From Pseudomonadota bacterium (GTDB taxonomy: Bacteria; Pseudomonadota; Gammaproteobacteria; Burkholderiales; Burkholderiaceae_C), in assembly GCA_021819435.1 (NCBI GenBank), contig JAKARB010000005.1:62001-126000 (forward strand): a stretch of DNA of 64,000 nt, in the 5' to 3' direction. Position 1 is the first letter of the stretch. Every line of letters begins with the position of its first letter. Positions 29,578 to 40,446 of the stretch are shown here, one piece after another. Made by a program: the position numbers and the translations under genes. Below the pieces are notes generated by a model. The model had not been told where the DNA came from, searched no databases, and saw only the letters and a program-made list of their open reading frames with translations.

Positions 29578-30354
29578 TCAGAACTGGTTTTTCCATTGGC
29601 GCAGGGCGACGAAGACAGACCGCGGGTCGGCATCCTGGGCGCCGTGCGCGAGGGCACTGGCCACCACCTCGGATTGGGTGCAACGCAGGAACGGGTTGAT
29701 GAGCCGTTCGGTGCGCAAGGTGCTGGGCAGCGTGGGCAACTGGCGAGCCCTGAGGGCTTCGCAATGTGCCTGGTGCCTACCCATGTCGGGGTTGCGGGGT
29801 TCGACGGCCTGCGCAAATCGCAGGTTCGAGAGGGTGTACTCGTGGGTTGCGCAGATGCGCGTGTCATCTGGCAGCGTGGCCAGACGGATCAGGCTATCGT
29901 ACAACTGATCTGGCGTGCCATCGAAGATGCGACCGCATCCAGCTGAAAAAAGCGTGTCGCCGCAAAACAGATGGGGGTGAGGGTCCGACTCGCCGAGCCC
30001 TTGCCACAGCATGTACGACACGTGCACACGGGTGTGGCCGGGGGTTTCCAGCACGACGAAATCCAGCCCGTTCCAGCTCAGCCGGTTGCCCTCGGCGACG
30101 ATGTGGGTGAGGCCTTGAATGCGCTCTTCAGCAGGGCCATGAATGGGGATGCCGCTGTCGCGCCAGGCTGGCAGGCCCCCGATGTGATCGGGGTGGTGGT
30201 GGGTCACTAGAATGGCGGTCAGATCCAGCTTGAGCGCTTGCAGCGCCTGTTTCACGGGGACGGCATCGCCTGGATCCACCACGAGGGCTTGATGACCGTC
30301 GTGCAGCATCCAGATGTAGTTGTCGGTGAAGGCGGGCAGGGCGATCAGTTTCAT
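29578..30354 (-). CDS. gloB: Hydroxyacylglutathione hydrolase (glyoxalase II)
   Basis: GloB hydrolyses S-lactoylglutathione to lactate and glutathione in methylglyoxal detoxification. The 258-residue metallo-beta-lactamase-fold protein has the metal motif THHHPDHIGG, the ETPGHTRVHV and FCGDTLFSAGCGRIFDGTP segments, and the C-terminal substrate-binding part. It is upstream of mltD, and its ATG overlaps the divergent methyltransferase ATG within the tetranucleotide CATG. A TATAAT on the minus strand at 30376-30371 is a good -10 candidate. Confidence 0.94.
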   Translation of the reverse strand: MKLIALPAFTDNYIWMLHDGHQALVVDPGDAVPVKQALQALKLDLTAILVTHHHPDHIGGLPAWRDSGIPIHGPAEERIQGLTHIVAEGNRLSWNGLDFVVLETPGHTRVHVSYMLWQGLGESDPHPHLFCGDTLFSAGCGRIFDGTPDQLYDSLIRLATLPDDTRICATHEYTLSNLRFAQAVEPRNPDMGRHQAHCEALRARQLPTLPSTLRTERLINPFLRCTQSEVVASALAHGAQDADPRSVFVALRQWKNQF

Positions 30355-31183
30355 GACCAGAGTCGATCCGATTATAGATTTGCACCCCTGGCTGGCCATG
30401 GCGCCGGGCCAGTCCCTGCTCGACTGGGAGCAGCAACAGATGGATCGCCTCGTGGCCGATGTGTTTGGCTTCCATGCCTTGCAGCTGGGGCTGCCCGAGC
30501 TGGCTGCGCTGCGAGCAAACCGCATGCCGCATCGCTGGCTGGCCGTGGACATGGCCTACCAGAGCTGGGCACCGCCGGCGGAGCTTGCGCCGTTGGTGCA
30601 TGAACCGGTGCAGGGCGAAGAAGGGCTGCTGACTGGCGCGCCGCTGAGCCTGCGTTGCGACTTCGAGGCCTTGCCCTTTCCCTCGTCAAGCCTCGATTTG
30701 GTGGTGCTGCCGCATGCGCTGGAGCTGGCGCGCGATCCGCACCACACGCTGCGCGAGGTCGAGCGTGTGCTGGTGCCCGAAGGCCGGGTGGTGATCGCGG
30801 GCTTCAACCCGGCCAGCTTGTGGGGCCTGTGGCAGCGCATGGGGCGGTGGGGCGCCTCATCGGCCCTGGTGTTGCCTCAAGGTGAGTTCATCGCGTACTG
30901 GCGCCTGCGCGACTGGCTGCGCTTGCTCGACCTCGAAGTCGAGGCGGGCTGCTTCGGCTGTTATCGACCGATGGTGCGCCAGCAGCGTAGCTGGGACCGC
31001 TTGGCCTGGATGGAAAACGCGGGCGACCGTTGGTGGCCGGTGCTGGGCGCTGTCTACTTCGTGGTGGCCGTCAAGCGATCACGCGGCATGCGCCTGGTCG
31101 GCAAGGTGCGGCGCACCCGCATGACCCCTGCTGCGGCACCTGCGGTCGTGGCCCAGCGCCACCAGCGCGCGCCGTTGGAGTGA
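30353..31183 (+). CDS. SAM-dependent methyltransferase (class I), function unknown
   Basis: The 276-residue protein matches the methyltransferase found next to gloB and rnhA in many proteobacteria. It has a methyltransferase-11-like core with LPFPSSSLDLVVLPHALELARDPHHTLREVERVLVPEGRVVIAGFNP. The usual glycine-rich SAM motif is not well conserved. The N-terminus IDLHPWLAMAPGQSLLDWEQQQMD is family-like, which supports the ATG at 30353 over the one at 30398. The tail from about residue 240 is basic. The substrate is unknown. Confidence 0.8.
   Translation: MTRVDPIIDLHPWLAMAPGQSLLDWEQQQMDRLVADVFGFHALQLGLPELAALRANRMPHRWLAVDMAYQSWAPPAELAPLVHEPVQGEEGLLTGAPLSLRCDFEALPFPSSSLDLVVLPHALELARDPHHTLREVERVLVPEGRVVIAGFNPASLWGLWQRMGRWGASSALVLPQGEFIAYWRLRDWLRLLDLEVEAGCFGCYRPMVRQQRSWDRLAWMENAGDRWWPVLGAVYFVVAVKRSRGMRLVGKVRRTRMTPAAAPAVVAQRHQRAPLE
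30371..30376 (-). promoter_or_regulatory. Candidate gloB -10 box (TATAAT)
   Basis: Reading the minus strand, a perfect TATAAT ends 16 bp before the gloB ATG. It lies inside the first codons of the divergent methyltransferase gene. The -35 is not clear. Confidence 0.4.
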
Positions 31184-31300
31184 AGTGCTGGCCTGTTGCG
31201 TTGACGGCGCCTGTTCGCGCGCAATCAGGCTGTCCATCACAACCGCAGGCAGAATCGCAGGCGAGGCATGCATGCCAAACCTGCACACAAGCGAGATTCG

Positions 31301-31747
31301 ATGAGTGAGAACAACACCCCCGCGGTGGTCGTCTACACCGACGGGGCCTGCAAGGGCAACCCTGGCCGAGGCGGCTGGGGCGTCTGGATGGTCAGCGGCC
31401 AGCATCAGAAAGAGATGTGGGGCGGCGAACGCCTGACCACCAACAACCGCATGGAGCTGACCGCTGTCATCCAGGCCCTGGCTGCGCTCAAGAAGCGCTG
31501 CAAGGTCGATGTCTACACGGACAGCGAGTATGTCCGCAAAGGCATCACCGAATGGATCACTGGCTGGAAGCGCCGTGGCTGGAAGACCGCCGACAACAAG
31601 CCAGTGAAGAACGCGGAGCTGTGGGTCGAGCTGGAGGCCCAGACGCACCGCCACGACGTGGCTTGGCACTGGGTGAAGGGCCACGCGGGTGACCCGGGCA
31701 ACGAGAAGGCCGATGCGCTGGCCAACCGAGGCGCGGCCGAGGCTTGA
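31301..31747 (+). CDS. rnhA: Ribonuclease HI
   Basis: RNase HI cuts the RNA strand of RNA-DNA hybrids. The 148-residue protein has the catalytic acidic residues in [21 protein letters not shown] and VYTDSEYV, and the basic handle region [23 protein letters not shown]. The last catalytic Asp is in GNEKADALA. The start MSENNTP is used; an upstream ATG at 31268 is less likely. Often dnaQ follows rnhA; here it does not. Confidence 0.97.
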   Translation: MSENNTPAVVVYTDGACKGNPGRGGWGVWMVSGQHQKEMWGGERLTTNNRMELTAVIQALAALKKRCKVDVYTDSEYVRKGITEWITGWKRRGWKTADNKPVKNAELWVELEAQTHRHDVAWHWVKGHAGDPGNEKADALANRGAAEA

Positions 31748-31804
31748 AGCAGATGTGCGCACGAGCTGGCGTGGCGCATTCTGAAGACACTTGGCAGACA
31801 GGCC

Positions 31805-32350
31805 TCAGAGGATGAGCACCATCGTCAGCTTGTCGTGGTAGCGGACCTGCCCCGGGCCCTCGACCAGCTTGATGGCGTGAGGCAGCACGCCGCAGCCCTG
31901 GAAGCCAACCCGTTCATACAGGCGGATGGCCGAGTTGCTTGACGTGCTCACGCGCAGGGTGATCTGCTCCAGCCCGATGGCTTGGCGAGCCTCTTCGATG
32001 GCCGCCCTGACCAGTTGGATGCCGACGCCACGACCGGTGTGGTCTGGGTGCACCATCATGCTGTTGAGTTCGGCGCTGTGACGGAGTTTTGCCTGGGGCT
32101 GGCGTTCCAGGCCGATCATGCCAACGAGTTCGCGACCGTCCCACGCTCCGAGCAGGAAGGTGCCACCCAAGGTCTCGCCCATGCCGAGCCGCCACAGGTA
32201 GCTTTCGGGCGGGCGCGATTGCTCGCTTTCGATGTCCGCGTCGAAAGCGTCCGGGTGCAGGCGCAAGGCTTCGTCCCGCAGGCGCTTGTAGGCGCCGAGG
32301 TCGGCGGGCGCGATGCGGGCGATGCGCACTTGCGGATCAGTCCCGGTCAT
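31805..32350 (-). CDS. GNAT-family N-acetyltransferase
   Basis: The 181-residue protein has a GNAT acetyl-CoA-binding motif (SMMVHPDHTGRGVGIQLVRAAIEEA) and the following LRVSTSSNSAIRLYERVGF segment. The substrate cannot be predicted. The start overlaps the end of mobA by 14 bp on the same strand, so it is the last gene of a moaA-mobA-GNAT operon. Confidence 0.83.
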   Translation of the reverse strand: MTGTDPQVRIARIAPADLGAYKRLRDEALRLHPDAFDADIESEQSRPPESYLWRLGMGETLGGTFLLGAWDGRELVGMIGLERQPQAKLRHSAELNSMMVHPDHTGRGVGIQLVRAAIEEARQAIGLEQITLRVSTSSNSAIRLYERVGFQGCGVLPHAIKLVEGPGQVRYHDKLTMVLIL

Positions 32351-33050
32351 CCAGTGTCTCCAGGGTGTTCATGTTCTCGAAGTCGGATGCTGGCGCGAAG
32401 GATACCTCCACCCAGCGCTGTGACCTGATCCATTGACCCACTTTGCGTTCGCCCTTCACGAAAGCGGCGGCCAGATCAGGGGTGACCCTCTTGTGCATGA
32501 GGGCGCACGTCCAGTGTGGCCTGGACTGCGGGCGGCCGTCCAGGGCGATCTCTTTGGTGCAGGGTACGGCGATGTCGGCATCGGCGCTGCGTGCGGCATC
32601 CATCAACCGCTCGACCAGGTCTTTGGGCAGTCGAGGGGTGTCGCAGGCGGCCAGTTGCAGCCAGTCGGTCTGGACCTGGCGCAGGCCGGTCAGGATGCCA
32701 GCTAGAGGGCCGCTTTGAGGTGGCAAGTTGGGGTCGTCTGGGAACACGCCCAGATGCTGCGGTCTGCATGTGAGCGCGGCGAGGCCGGCGAAGGTTGCGT
32801 CGCTGGCACGTGTGGGGCAGGCGCCCCTCAGCAAGCTCTCATGGATCGGCAGGTTGCGGTTGGCCGAGATGGCCATGGCCTGCACCTGATGCCACAGGGC
32901 GTTCATCACCCATTGGATCAAGGGCTGGCCGCGCCATGGCTGCAAGCCTTTGTCGACACCGCCCATGCGACGGCCTTCGCCGCCGGCAAGCACCCATGCG
33001 CTCACATCGGCGCGCGGGTTGGGTGCGGCGCATGGCACGGCTTCAACCAC
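32337..33050 (-). CDS. mobA: Molybdenum cofactor guanylyltransferase
   Basis: MobA attaches GMP to molybdopterin to form the bis-MGD cofactor used by many oxidoreductases. The 237-residue protein shows the nucleotide-binding [18 protein letters not shown] motif and the [16 protein letters not shown] metal-binding segment. The start is a GTG overlapping moaA by 8 bp; a later start nearer [10 protein letters not shown] cannot be excluded. The overlap with moaA supports a shared cofactor pathway. Confidence 0.9.
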   Translation of the reverse strand: MVEAVPCAAPNPRADVSAWVLAGGEGRRMGGVDKGLQPWRGQPLIQWVMNALWHQVQAMAISANRNLPIHESLLRGACPTRASDATFAGLAALTCRPQHLGVFPDDPNLPPQSGPLAGILTGLRQVQTDWLQLAACDTPRLPKDLVERLMDAARSADADIAVPCTKEIALDGRPQSRPHWTCALMHKRVTPDLAAAFVKGERKVGQWIRSQRWVEVSFAPASDFENMNTLETLDDRD

Positions 33051-34170
33051 CGATGTAGCTCATCTCGACCCGGCCTGGCTCCGGCACGCTGTCGACGACT
33101 TGGCGCAACTCGGAATAGCGGTCATCGCGCGCTTGCCACAGGGCGGCCAGGCGCAGGCGGAGTTCTTCGTCACCCACGCGTTCGTCGCGCAGCAGGGCGC
33201 GCAGGTCGTGGCCCCTTGTGGCAAACAAGCAGGTGTAGAGGCGGCCATCGGTGGACAGGCGCAGGCGCGTGCAGTCGCTGCAGAAGGCGCGCGTGACGCT
33301 GGAGACGAAGCCGACGCTGCCAGCGCCATCGGCATAAACCCAACGCTCTGCGGTGTCCGCCGCACGCGGGGTGGATGCAGGCAGCAGAGGCCAGTGCACC
33401 GCGATGCGCTGGCGGACCTCTTCCGATGGGATGACCTGGTCGAGTTCCCAGTGGTTGCTCTGGCCGACATCCATGAACTCGATGAAGCGCAACTCCACGC
33501 CAGTGCCTCGGAAGTGCCGCGCTAGCGACACGACCTGGTCGTCGTTGACGCCCTTTTGCACGACCGTGTTGACCTTGATGGGCGAGAGACCGGCGCGCTG
33601 CGCGGCTTCGATGCCAGCCAGCACGTCGCTCACGTGAAGGCCGCTGTCGCTCATGCGTGCGAAGATGGCCTGGTCGAGCCCGTCGAGGCTGACGGTGACG
33701 CGTTGCAAGCCGGCGTCCTTCAGCGCCTGTGCCTGGCGGCTCAACAGCACGCCGTTGGTGGTCAGGGCGATTTCGGGCGCGCTGCCTTCGAGTGTCTTCA
33801 GTGCGGCGAGCTGGCTCACCAGGGTGGGCAGGTCTTTGCGCAGCAGGGGCTCGCCGCCGGTGAGTCGCAGCTTGCGAACACCGAGCGACAGCGCCGCGTG
33901 TGCTGCGCGCGTGATTTCTTCGAAGCTCAGCAGGGCCTCGTGAGGCAGGAACTGATGGTGCTTGCCGAACGTGGCCCGTGGCATGCAGTAGGGGCAGCGG
34001 AAGTTGCACCGGTCGGTGACCGAAATGCGAAGGTCCTGCAAGGGCCGCTGGCGGCGGTCGAGCAAGGACGCGGGCATGTCAGCCAAGGCTGGCGGCATGG
34101 CGCGAACCCGCGAGGGCGATTCCGTGGCGATGGGGATGATGGCGGCCCGGGAGGCAGCATCGGCGGTCAT
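33043..34170 (-). CDS. moaA: GTP 3',8-cyclase (molybdenum cofactor synthesis)
   Basis: MoaA is a radical SAM enzyme that starts molybdenum cofactor synthesis from GTP. The 375-residue protein has the first iron-sulfur site C55-x3-C59-x2-C62 (CNFRCPYC). The second cluster site is near residue 280 (FCSDCTRLR, then YTCLF). The conserved C-terminal Gly-Gly, which inserts into the active site, is present as the final YIGG. The N-terminal 35 residues before the domain are poorly conserved, so a later start is possible. First gene of moaA-mobA-GNAT. Confidence 0.94.
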   Translation of the reverse strand: MTADAASRAAIIPIATESPSRVRAMPPALADMPASLLDRRQRPLQDLRISVTDRCNFRCPYCMPRATFGKHHQFLPHEALLSFEEITRAAHAALSLGVRKLRLTGGEPLLRKDLPTLVSQLAALKTLEGSAPEIALTTNGVLLSRQAQALKDAGLQRVTVSLDGLDQAIFARMSDSGLHVSDVLAGIEAAQRAGLSPIKVNTVVQKGVNDDQVVSLARHFRGTGVELRFIEFMDVGQSNHWELDQVIPSEEVRQRIAVHWPLLPASTPRAADTAERWVYADGAGSVGFVSSVTRAFCSDCTRLRLSTDGRLYTCLFATRGHDLRALLRDERVGDEELRLRLAALWQARDDRYSELRQVVDSVPEPGRVEMSYIGG

Positions 34171-34215
34171 GACGCCATTGTGCCGTCAACGTTGGCGCCT
34201 CGTGCGCCAATGGGC

Positions 34216-34929
34216 TCAGTTGTTCGCGGGGGCCGTGGCCTGAGGCGTCATGTTCGGCGCACGGCGGGCGCCGTTGTAGCGCTGCTGCCAGTAGGCCTGG
34301 CGCATGTCTTCGACGCGCACGCTGCCACCCGCGCGCGGCGAGTGGATGAACTTGTTGTCGCCGATGTAGATGCCGACGTGGGAGAAGGTGTGCCGCAAGG
34401 TGTTGAAAAACACCAAGTCACCAGGCTTCAGTTCGGCTTGCTGAACGGGAATGAGCGCGGGCGATTGCGCCTGCTCGGAAGCCCGGCGCGGCAGGATGAG
34501 ACCGATGCTGTTTTCGAACACATGGCGGGTGAAACCGCTGCAGTCGAATCCCGTTTCTTCGGAGGTGCCGCCGCGGCGGTAGGGCACGCCGAGGAAGTTC
34601 ATGGCCGACACGACGAGCTCGGAGGCGAAGTCGGTGGCGGTGTTGCGCACCTGCTGTGCCAGTTCGGTCACCGGACGCGCGGATGGCAACAGGCCCTTGT
34701 CTGACAGGAAGCGCGCCACCGGGTCGTCGCCCGTGGCCGCAGCGGATGCGCTCGCGGCAGGCTGCGCGCCGGCCTGCTGGGCCAGCGCGGTGTGCGGCAT
34801 GAGATGGCAACTCAGCACGATGATCCCAGCCGTGATGGCCTTGAGGGGGGCGCTGAACCGCGATCCGTGCCCGGCAGGGAAGCCGGTGGCTTGAAGCCGC
34901 CGGCTGGCGTGTCGGGTCGTGAAAGGCAT
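34216..34929 (-). CDS. NlpC/P60-family cell wall hydrolase
   Basis: The 237-residue protein is a probable D,L-endopeptidase of peptidoglycan. It has a signal peptide (ITAGIIVLSCHLMPHTALA) and a C40 domain with catalytic Cys in TGFDCSGFTRHVF, His in HTFSHVGIYIG and the third polar residue near KFIHSP. The ATG at 34929 is chosen; a TTG three codons upstream is possible. The repeat-rich gap upstream (34939-35088) may hold its operator. Confidence 0.88.
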   Translation of the reverse strand: MPFTTRHASRRLQATGFPAGHGSRFSAPLKAITAGIIVLSCHLMPHTALAQQAGAQPAASASAAATGDDPVARFLSDKGLLPSARPVTELAQQVRNTATDFASELVVSAMNFLGVPYRRGGTSEETGFDCSGFTRHVFENSIGLILPRRASEQAQSPALIPVQQAELKPGDLVFFNTLRHTFSHVGIYIGDNKFIHSPRAGGSVRVEDMRQAYWQQRYNGARRAPNMTPQATAPANN

Positions 34930-35011
34930 GGGTCGCAAGGGTAGGCGGCGCTGGCCGCCCAGTCAACCTCGGTATCTCAGGGATAACGTGAGATTAACAC
35001 CCTTTTTCGAA

Positions 35012-35078
35012 GGCATTCCCAGGTTAGCTGGGGGCATCCCCAGGGCGCGAAGGCGTCTGCGCGGTGTTCCGGGGATGC
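35012..35078. repeat. Direct and inverted GCATCCCCAGG-type repeats upstream of the NlpC/P60 gene
   Basis: GGCATTCCCAGG (35012-35023) and GGCATCCCCAGG (35033-35044) are direct repeats 21 bp apart, two helical turns. GGGGATGC (35071-35078) is an exact inversion of GCATCCCC (35034-35041). They lie between the ohr stop and the start of the nlpC-like gene, so they could be an operator or part of a 3' structure after ohr. Confidence 0.5.
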
Positions 35079-35088
35079 TTGCTTGGTG

Positions 35089-35514
35089 TCAGACCAGTTC
35101 GAGGTTGACGGTGATGTTGCCGCGTGTAGCGTTGGAGTAGGGACAGACTTGGTGGGCGGCGTCGACCAGGGCTTGGGCGGCTGCGCGATCCATGCCGGGC
35201 AGGGTGATGTGCAGCGTCACGGTGATGCCGAAGCCTTGGGGAATGGGGCCGATGCCGACGTCACCGGAGATCTGGGTGCCCGCAGGCAGGTGCTGCTTGT
35301 TCTGTGCTGCCACGAAACCCATGGCACCCAGGAAGCAGGCGCTGTAGCCGGCCGCGAAAAGCTGTTCAGGGTTGGTGCCCGCGCCGTTGCCGCCCATTTC
35401 CTTGGGGCGGGCGAGGGCCACGTCGAGCTTGCCGTCGTCGCTGGTGGCGCGGCCGTCGCGGCCCCCGGTGGCGGTGGCGTGGGCTGTGTAGACGATCTGG
35501 GTGGGAGAGGCCAT
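35089..35514 (-). CDS. ohr: Organic hydroperoxide resistance protein (OsmC/Ohr family)
   Basis: Ohr is a lipoyl-dependent thiol peroxidase that reduces organic hydroperoxides. The 141-residue protein has the two reactive cysteines in SACFLGAMGFVA and VCPYSNATRGN, the Arg-containing GGRDGRATS segment and the ending VNLELV. A good ribosome binding site (AAAGGAA) precedes the ATG. The gene lies downstream of ohrR with a 93-bp gap containing a clear dyad. Confidence 0.95.
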   Translation of the reverse strand: MASPTQIVYTAHATATGGRDGRATSDDGKLDVALARPKEMGGNGAGTNPEQLFAAGYSACFLGAMGFVAAQNKQHLPAGTQISGDVGIGPIPQGFGITVTLHITLPGMDRAAAQALVDAAHQVCPYSNATRGNITVNLELV

Positions 35515-35539
35515 GTCAGTTCCTTTCGGTTAAAAGATT

Positions 35540-35568
35540 GCGCACAATTGATTTGATGGATTGTGCGC
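35540..35568. promoter_or_regulatory. Probable OhrR operator upstream of ohr
   Basis: GCGCACAAT and ATTGTGCGC form a perfect 9-bp inverted repeat with an 11-bp center. It lies 26 bp before the ohr start, overlapping the expected promoter. MarR-family OhrR proteins bind such A+T-centered dyads. Binding is inferred from position and symmetry. Confidence 0.65.
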
Positions 35569-35607
35569 TCGTGGTGGTGAGGTGGCGCCAGCCAGGGCGC
35601 AAAGACC

Positions 35608-36087
35608 TCAGTCGGACTGAGGTTGTCCTTGGAGGCGCTCGCGCAGCGTGTGCAGGCGTTCGCGCAACTCGGCCACGGCATCGAGGTCGTCGCCGATCTG
35701 GCACATCACCGAGACCGGGATGCTGCTGGCGGCTTGCTTGAGTTGCCGCCCGGTATCCGTCAGGCGGATGCGCACGCGGCGCTCGTCGGCCTGGTCGCGC
35801 TGGCGGGAAACGAGGCCTGAGCTTTCCAGTCGCTTGAGCAGCGGGGTCAAGGTGCCAGAGTCAAGCTGCAACAACTCGCCCAGCTCGTGCACGGCGCGAT
35901 CGTCGCGCTCCCAGAGCACGAGCATCACGAGGTATTGAGGGTAGGTCAGGCCCAGGGGCGTGAGCAGTGGCTTGTAGAGCTTGGTCATCGCCAGGGAGCT
36001 GGCGTACAGGGCGAAGCACAGTTGCTGGTCGAGCCGCAGCAACTGGTCGTGGCCTGGTGACGGAGACGCTTTGGCGGAAGATGGCAT
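35608..36087 (-). CDS. ohrR: MarR-family peroxide-sensing repressor OhrR
   Basis: OhrR represses ohr until an organic hydroperoxide oxidises its N-terminal cysteine. The 159-residue protein has that Cys in QLCFALYASSLAMTKLY. It also has a winged helix-turn-helix (LTYPQYLVMLVLWERDDRAVHELGELLQLDSGTLTPLLKRLE) and the wing RQRDQADERRVRIRLT. The pairing with ohr on the same strand supports the name. It may also regulate itself; a dyad at 36176-36204 lies upstream. Confidence 0.92.
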   Translation of the reverse strand: MPSSAKASPSPGHDQLLRLDQQLCFALYASSLAMTKLYKPLLTPLGLTYPQYLVMLVLWERDDRAVHELGELLQLDSGTLTPLLKRLESSGLVSRQRDQADERRVRIRLTDTGRQLKQAASSIPVSVMCQIGDDLDAVAELRERLHTLRERLQGQPQSD

Positions 36088-36175
36088 GGCGACATGTTAG
36101 GCGCACAGCGCTGGGCAGGGGGCTTGACGAGGGGCAAGGCGCTCATTCAAACGCCCCTCTGAGCTAGGGATGTGA

Positions 36176-36204
36176 ACAAATGCGCGGGATGTTCGCGAAT
36201 TTGT
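36176..36204. repeat. Inverted repeat upstream of ohrR
   Basis: ACAAATGCGCG (36176-36186) and CGCGAATTTGT (36194-36204) are 11-bp arms with one mismatch around GGATGTT. They lie 88 bp upstream of ohrR in a 267-bp gap that holds no credible gene. A role as an operator, or as a hairpin after the ABC-F gene read on the minus strand, is possible. Confidence 0.5.
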
Positions 36205-36354
36205 GAAACTTGGCACACCGATGCCCACCATTCTTCGCGCCATGCCATGCCCGGTCAAACCGGAGGTCATCCAAGGGATCGAATGGACGGCCCTGAGCGC
36301 CGGCCTTTGCGGTGAGGGCGGGGCTGGCTGAGGTGCTCGGTTTTGGTCGGGGCT

Positions 36355-38364
36355 TCAGGCCCCCAGCCGCTCGATTTCGTCGGTGAGTTCGAGCCAACGC
36401 GATTCAAGGGCTTCGATCTCGTCACCCAGGGCCTTGAGGCGCTTGCCTTGCTCAGCCCGCTCGGCGCCGCTCAGGGATGGCAGGCTCAACAGCTCGGTGA
36501 TCTGTTCTGACTCGGCTTGCGCGGTGGCGAGCCGGCTGTCGACCTGCTTGAGTTCGGTCTTGAGGGGCTTGGCTTGTTCTGCGACACGTTGGCGCGCCTG
36601 GGCGGCGGCTTTGCGGTCTTCCTTGCGGTTTCCGCTTGACGCGTCTGTTGCGCTTGATTGCCCTGCGGGAAGCGAGGCTGGAGATGCCGAGATGACATCG
36701 CGCGTGTCGGTGCGGGTGTCGCGCGCGGCCCGGGCGGCAGCGGCCACCTCACGGGCTTGCTCCTGCAGCCATTTTTGATAATCGTCCAGGTCGCCGTCGA
36801 AGGTGCCGACGCCGCCGCGCGTGACCAGCCAGAACTCATCGCAGACCTCGCGCAGCAGGGCGCGGTCGTGGCTGACCAGCATGACGGTGCCTTCGAACTC
36901 GTTGAGCGCGAGGCTCAATGCTTCGCGCGTCGTGAGGTCGAGGTGGTTGGTCGGTTCGTCGAGCAGCAGCAGGTTGGGGCGTTGCCAGACGACCAGGGCC
37001 AGCACCAGGCGGGCCTTTTCTCCGCCGCTGAACTGACCGACCGGTTGGGCAACCATGTCGCCGGTGAAGCGGAAGCGGCCGAGGAAGTCGCGCAGCTCTT
37101 GTTCGCGGGCCTGCGGTCCCACGTCCTTGGCCAGCCGGATCATGTGTGCGAGCGGGCCTTCGTCGGGACGCAGCACGTCGAGCTCCTGCTGCGCGAAGTA
37201 GCCGATGCTCAGGCCCTTGCCTTCGGTGACGTTGCCGGCGATGGCGGGCAGCATGTGGGCCAGGGTCTTGACCAGCGTGGACTTGCCCTGGCCGTTGGCG
37301 CCGAGGATGCCGATGCGCTGCCCTGGCAGCACCGAGCGGTTGACGCCGCGCACGATGGTGATGGGCTCAGCGCCTTCTGTTGCCTGGTAGCCGCATTGCA
37401 GGTCTTTCATGACCAGCATGGGGTTGGGCAGGCTGGCGGGCTCGGGGAAGCTGAATTCGAAGTCGCTGGCCGTGAGCACGGGGGCGAGCTTTTCCATGCG
37501 CTCCAGGGCCTTGACGCGGCTTTGCGCCTGGCGGGCCTTGGTTGCCTTGGCCTTGAAGCGGTCGATGAACTTCTGCAGGTGGGCGATGCGGTCTTGCTGC
37601 TTTTCGTAAGCGGCCTGGTGTTGGCTCAGGCGTTCGGCGCGCATGGCTTCGAAGGCCGTGTAGCCGCCGGTGTAGCGGGTGAGCTTGCCTTCATCGAGGT
37701 GCAGGGTGACCTTGGTGATGGCGTCGAGGAATTCGCGGTCGTGGCTGATGATGATCAGCGTGCCTTCGTAGCGTTGCAGCCAGCTCTCCAGCCAGACCAG
37801 GGCATCGAGGTCCAGGTGGTTGGTGGGTTCGTCGAGCAGCAGCAGTTGCGCGGGACACATCAGAGCGCGGGCGAGTTGCAGGCGCATGCGCCAGCCGCCC
37901 GAGAAGCTGTTGACGGGGGCGGTGGTTTGCTCAAGCTGGAAGCCCAGGCCCAGCAGCAGGGCTTGGGCGCGTGCAGGGGCGTCGAAGTCGCCGGCGTCGG
38001 CCAGCGCCATGTGGGCTTCGGCGATGGCGTGGCCGTCGTTGGCGGCCTCGGCTTGTGCCAGCGCCTCGCGGGCGGCCATCAGTCTGGTGTCGCCTTGCAG
38101 CACGAACTCGGTGGCGGGCTCGTCGGTCTCGGGCATGTTCTGCGCGACCTCGGCCATGCCGCCGGGTTGCAGCCAGCTTGGCGGGATCTCGACGTCGCCA
38201 GCATCGGGGTGCAGGCGGCCGGCCAGCAGCGAGAACAGCGAGGATTTGCCCGCGCCGTTGCGGCCGATCAGGCCGACCTTTTCGCCAGGGTGCAATGTGG
38301 CGCTGGCGCCGTCGAGCACGGGCTTCGTGCCCCGCAGCAGGGAAACGTTTTTCAGTTGGATCAT
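36355..38364 (-). CDS. ABC-F family ATPase (YheS-like)
   Basis: ABC-F proteins act on ribosomes rather than in transport. The 669-residue protein has two ATPase domains: Walker A GRNGAGKSS near residue 36 and GANGQGKST in the second half. The signatures are SFSGGWRMRLQLARAL and QFSGGEKARLVLALV, each followed by LLLDEPTNHLDL. The linker between domains (FIDRFKAKATKARQAQSRVKALE) is the P-site tRNA-interaction motif region. A C-terminal coiled coil of about 110 residues resembles YheS more than EttA. It is 22 bp downstream of prmB. Confidence 0.92.
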   Translation of the reverse strand: MIQLKNVSLLRGTKPVLDGASATLHPGEKVGLIGRNGAGKSSLFSLLAGRLHPDAGDVEIPPSWLQPGGMAEVAQNMPETDEPATEFVLQGDTRLMAAREALAQAEAANDGHAIAEAHMALADAGDFDAPARAQALLLGLGFQLEQTTAPVNSFSGGWRMRLQLARALMCPAQLLLLDEPTNHLDLDALVWLESWLQRYEGTLIIISHDREFLDAITKVTLHLDEGKLTRYTGGYTAFEAMRAERLSQHQAAYEKQQDRIAHLQKFIDRFKAKATKARQAQSRVKALERMEKLAPVLTASDFEFSFPEPASLPNPMLVMKDLQCGYQATEGAEPITIVRGVNRSVLPGQRIGILGANGQGKSTLVKTLAHMLPAIAGNVTEGKGLSIGYFAQQELDVLRPDEGPLAHMIRLAKDVGPQAREQELRDFLGRFRFTGDMVAQPVGQFSGGEKARLVLALVVWQRPNLLLLDEPTNHLDLTTREALSLALNEFEGTVMLVSHDRALLREVCDEFWLVTRGGVGTFDGDLDDYQKWLQEQAREVAAAARAARDTRTDTRDVISASPASLPAGQSSATDASSGNRKEDRKAAAQARQRVAEQAKPLKTELKQVDSRLATAQAESEQITELLSLPSLSGAERAEQGKRLKALGDEIEALESRWLELTDEIERLGA

Positions 38365-38386
38365 GGGGCGCTCAGTGGGCGAGCAA

Positions 38387-40446
<2,060 letters not shown>

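Noticed and set aside
36164..36397. 77-codon minus-strand frame overlapping the end of the ABC-F gene
   Set aside because: No family resemblance, no ribosome binding site, and it runs into the ABC-F coding region in another frame.
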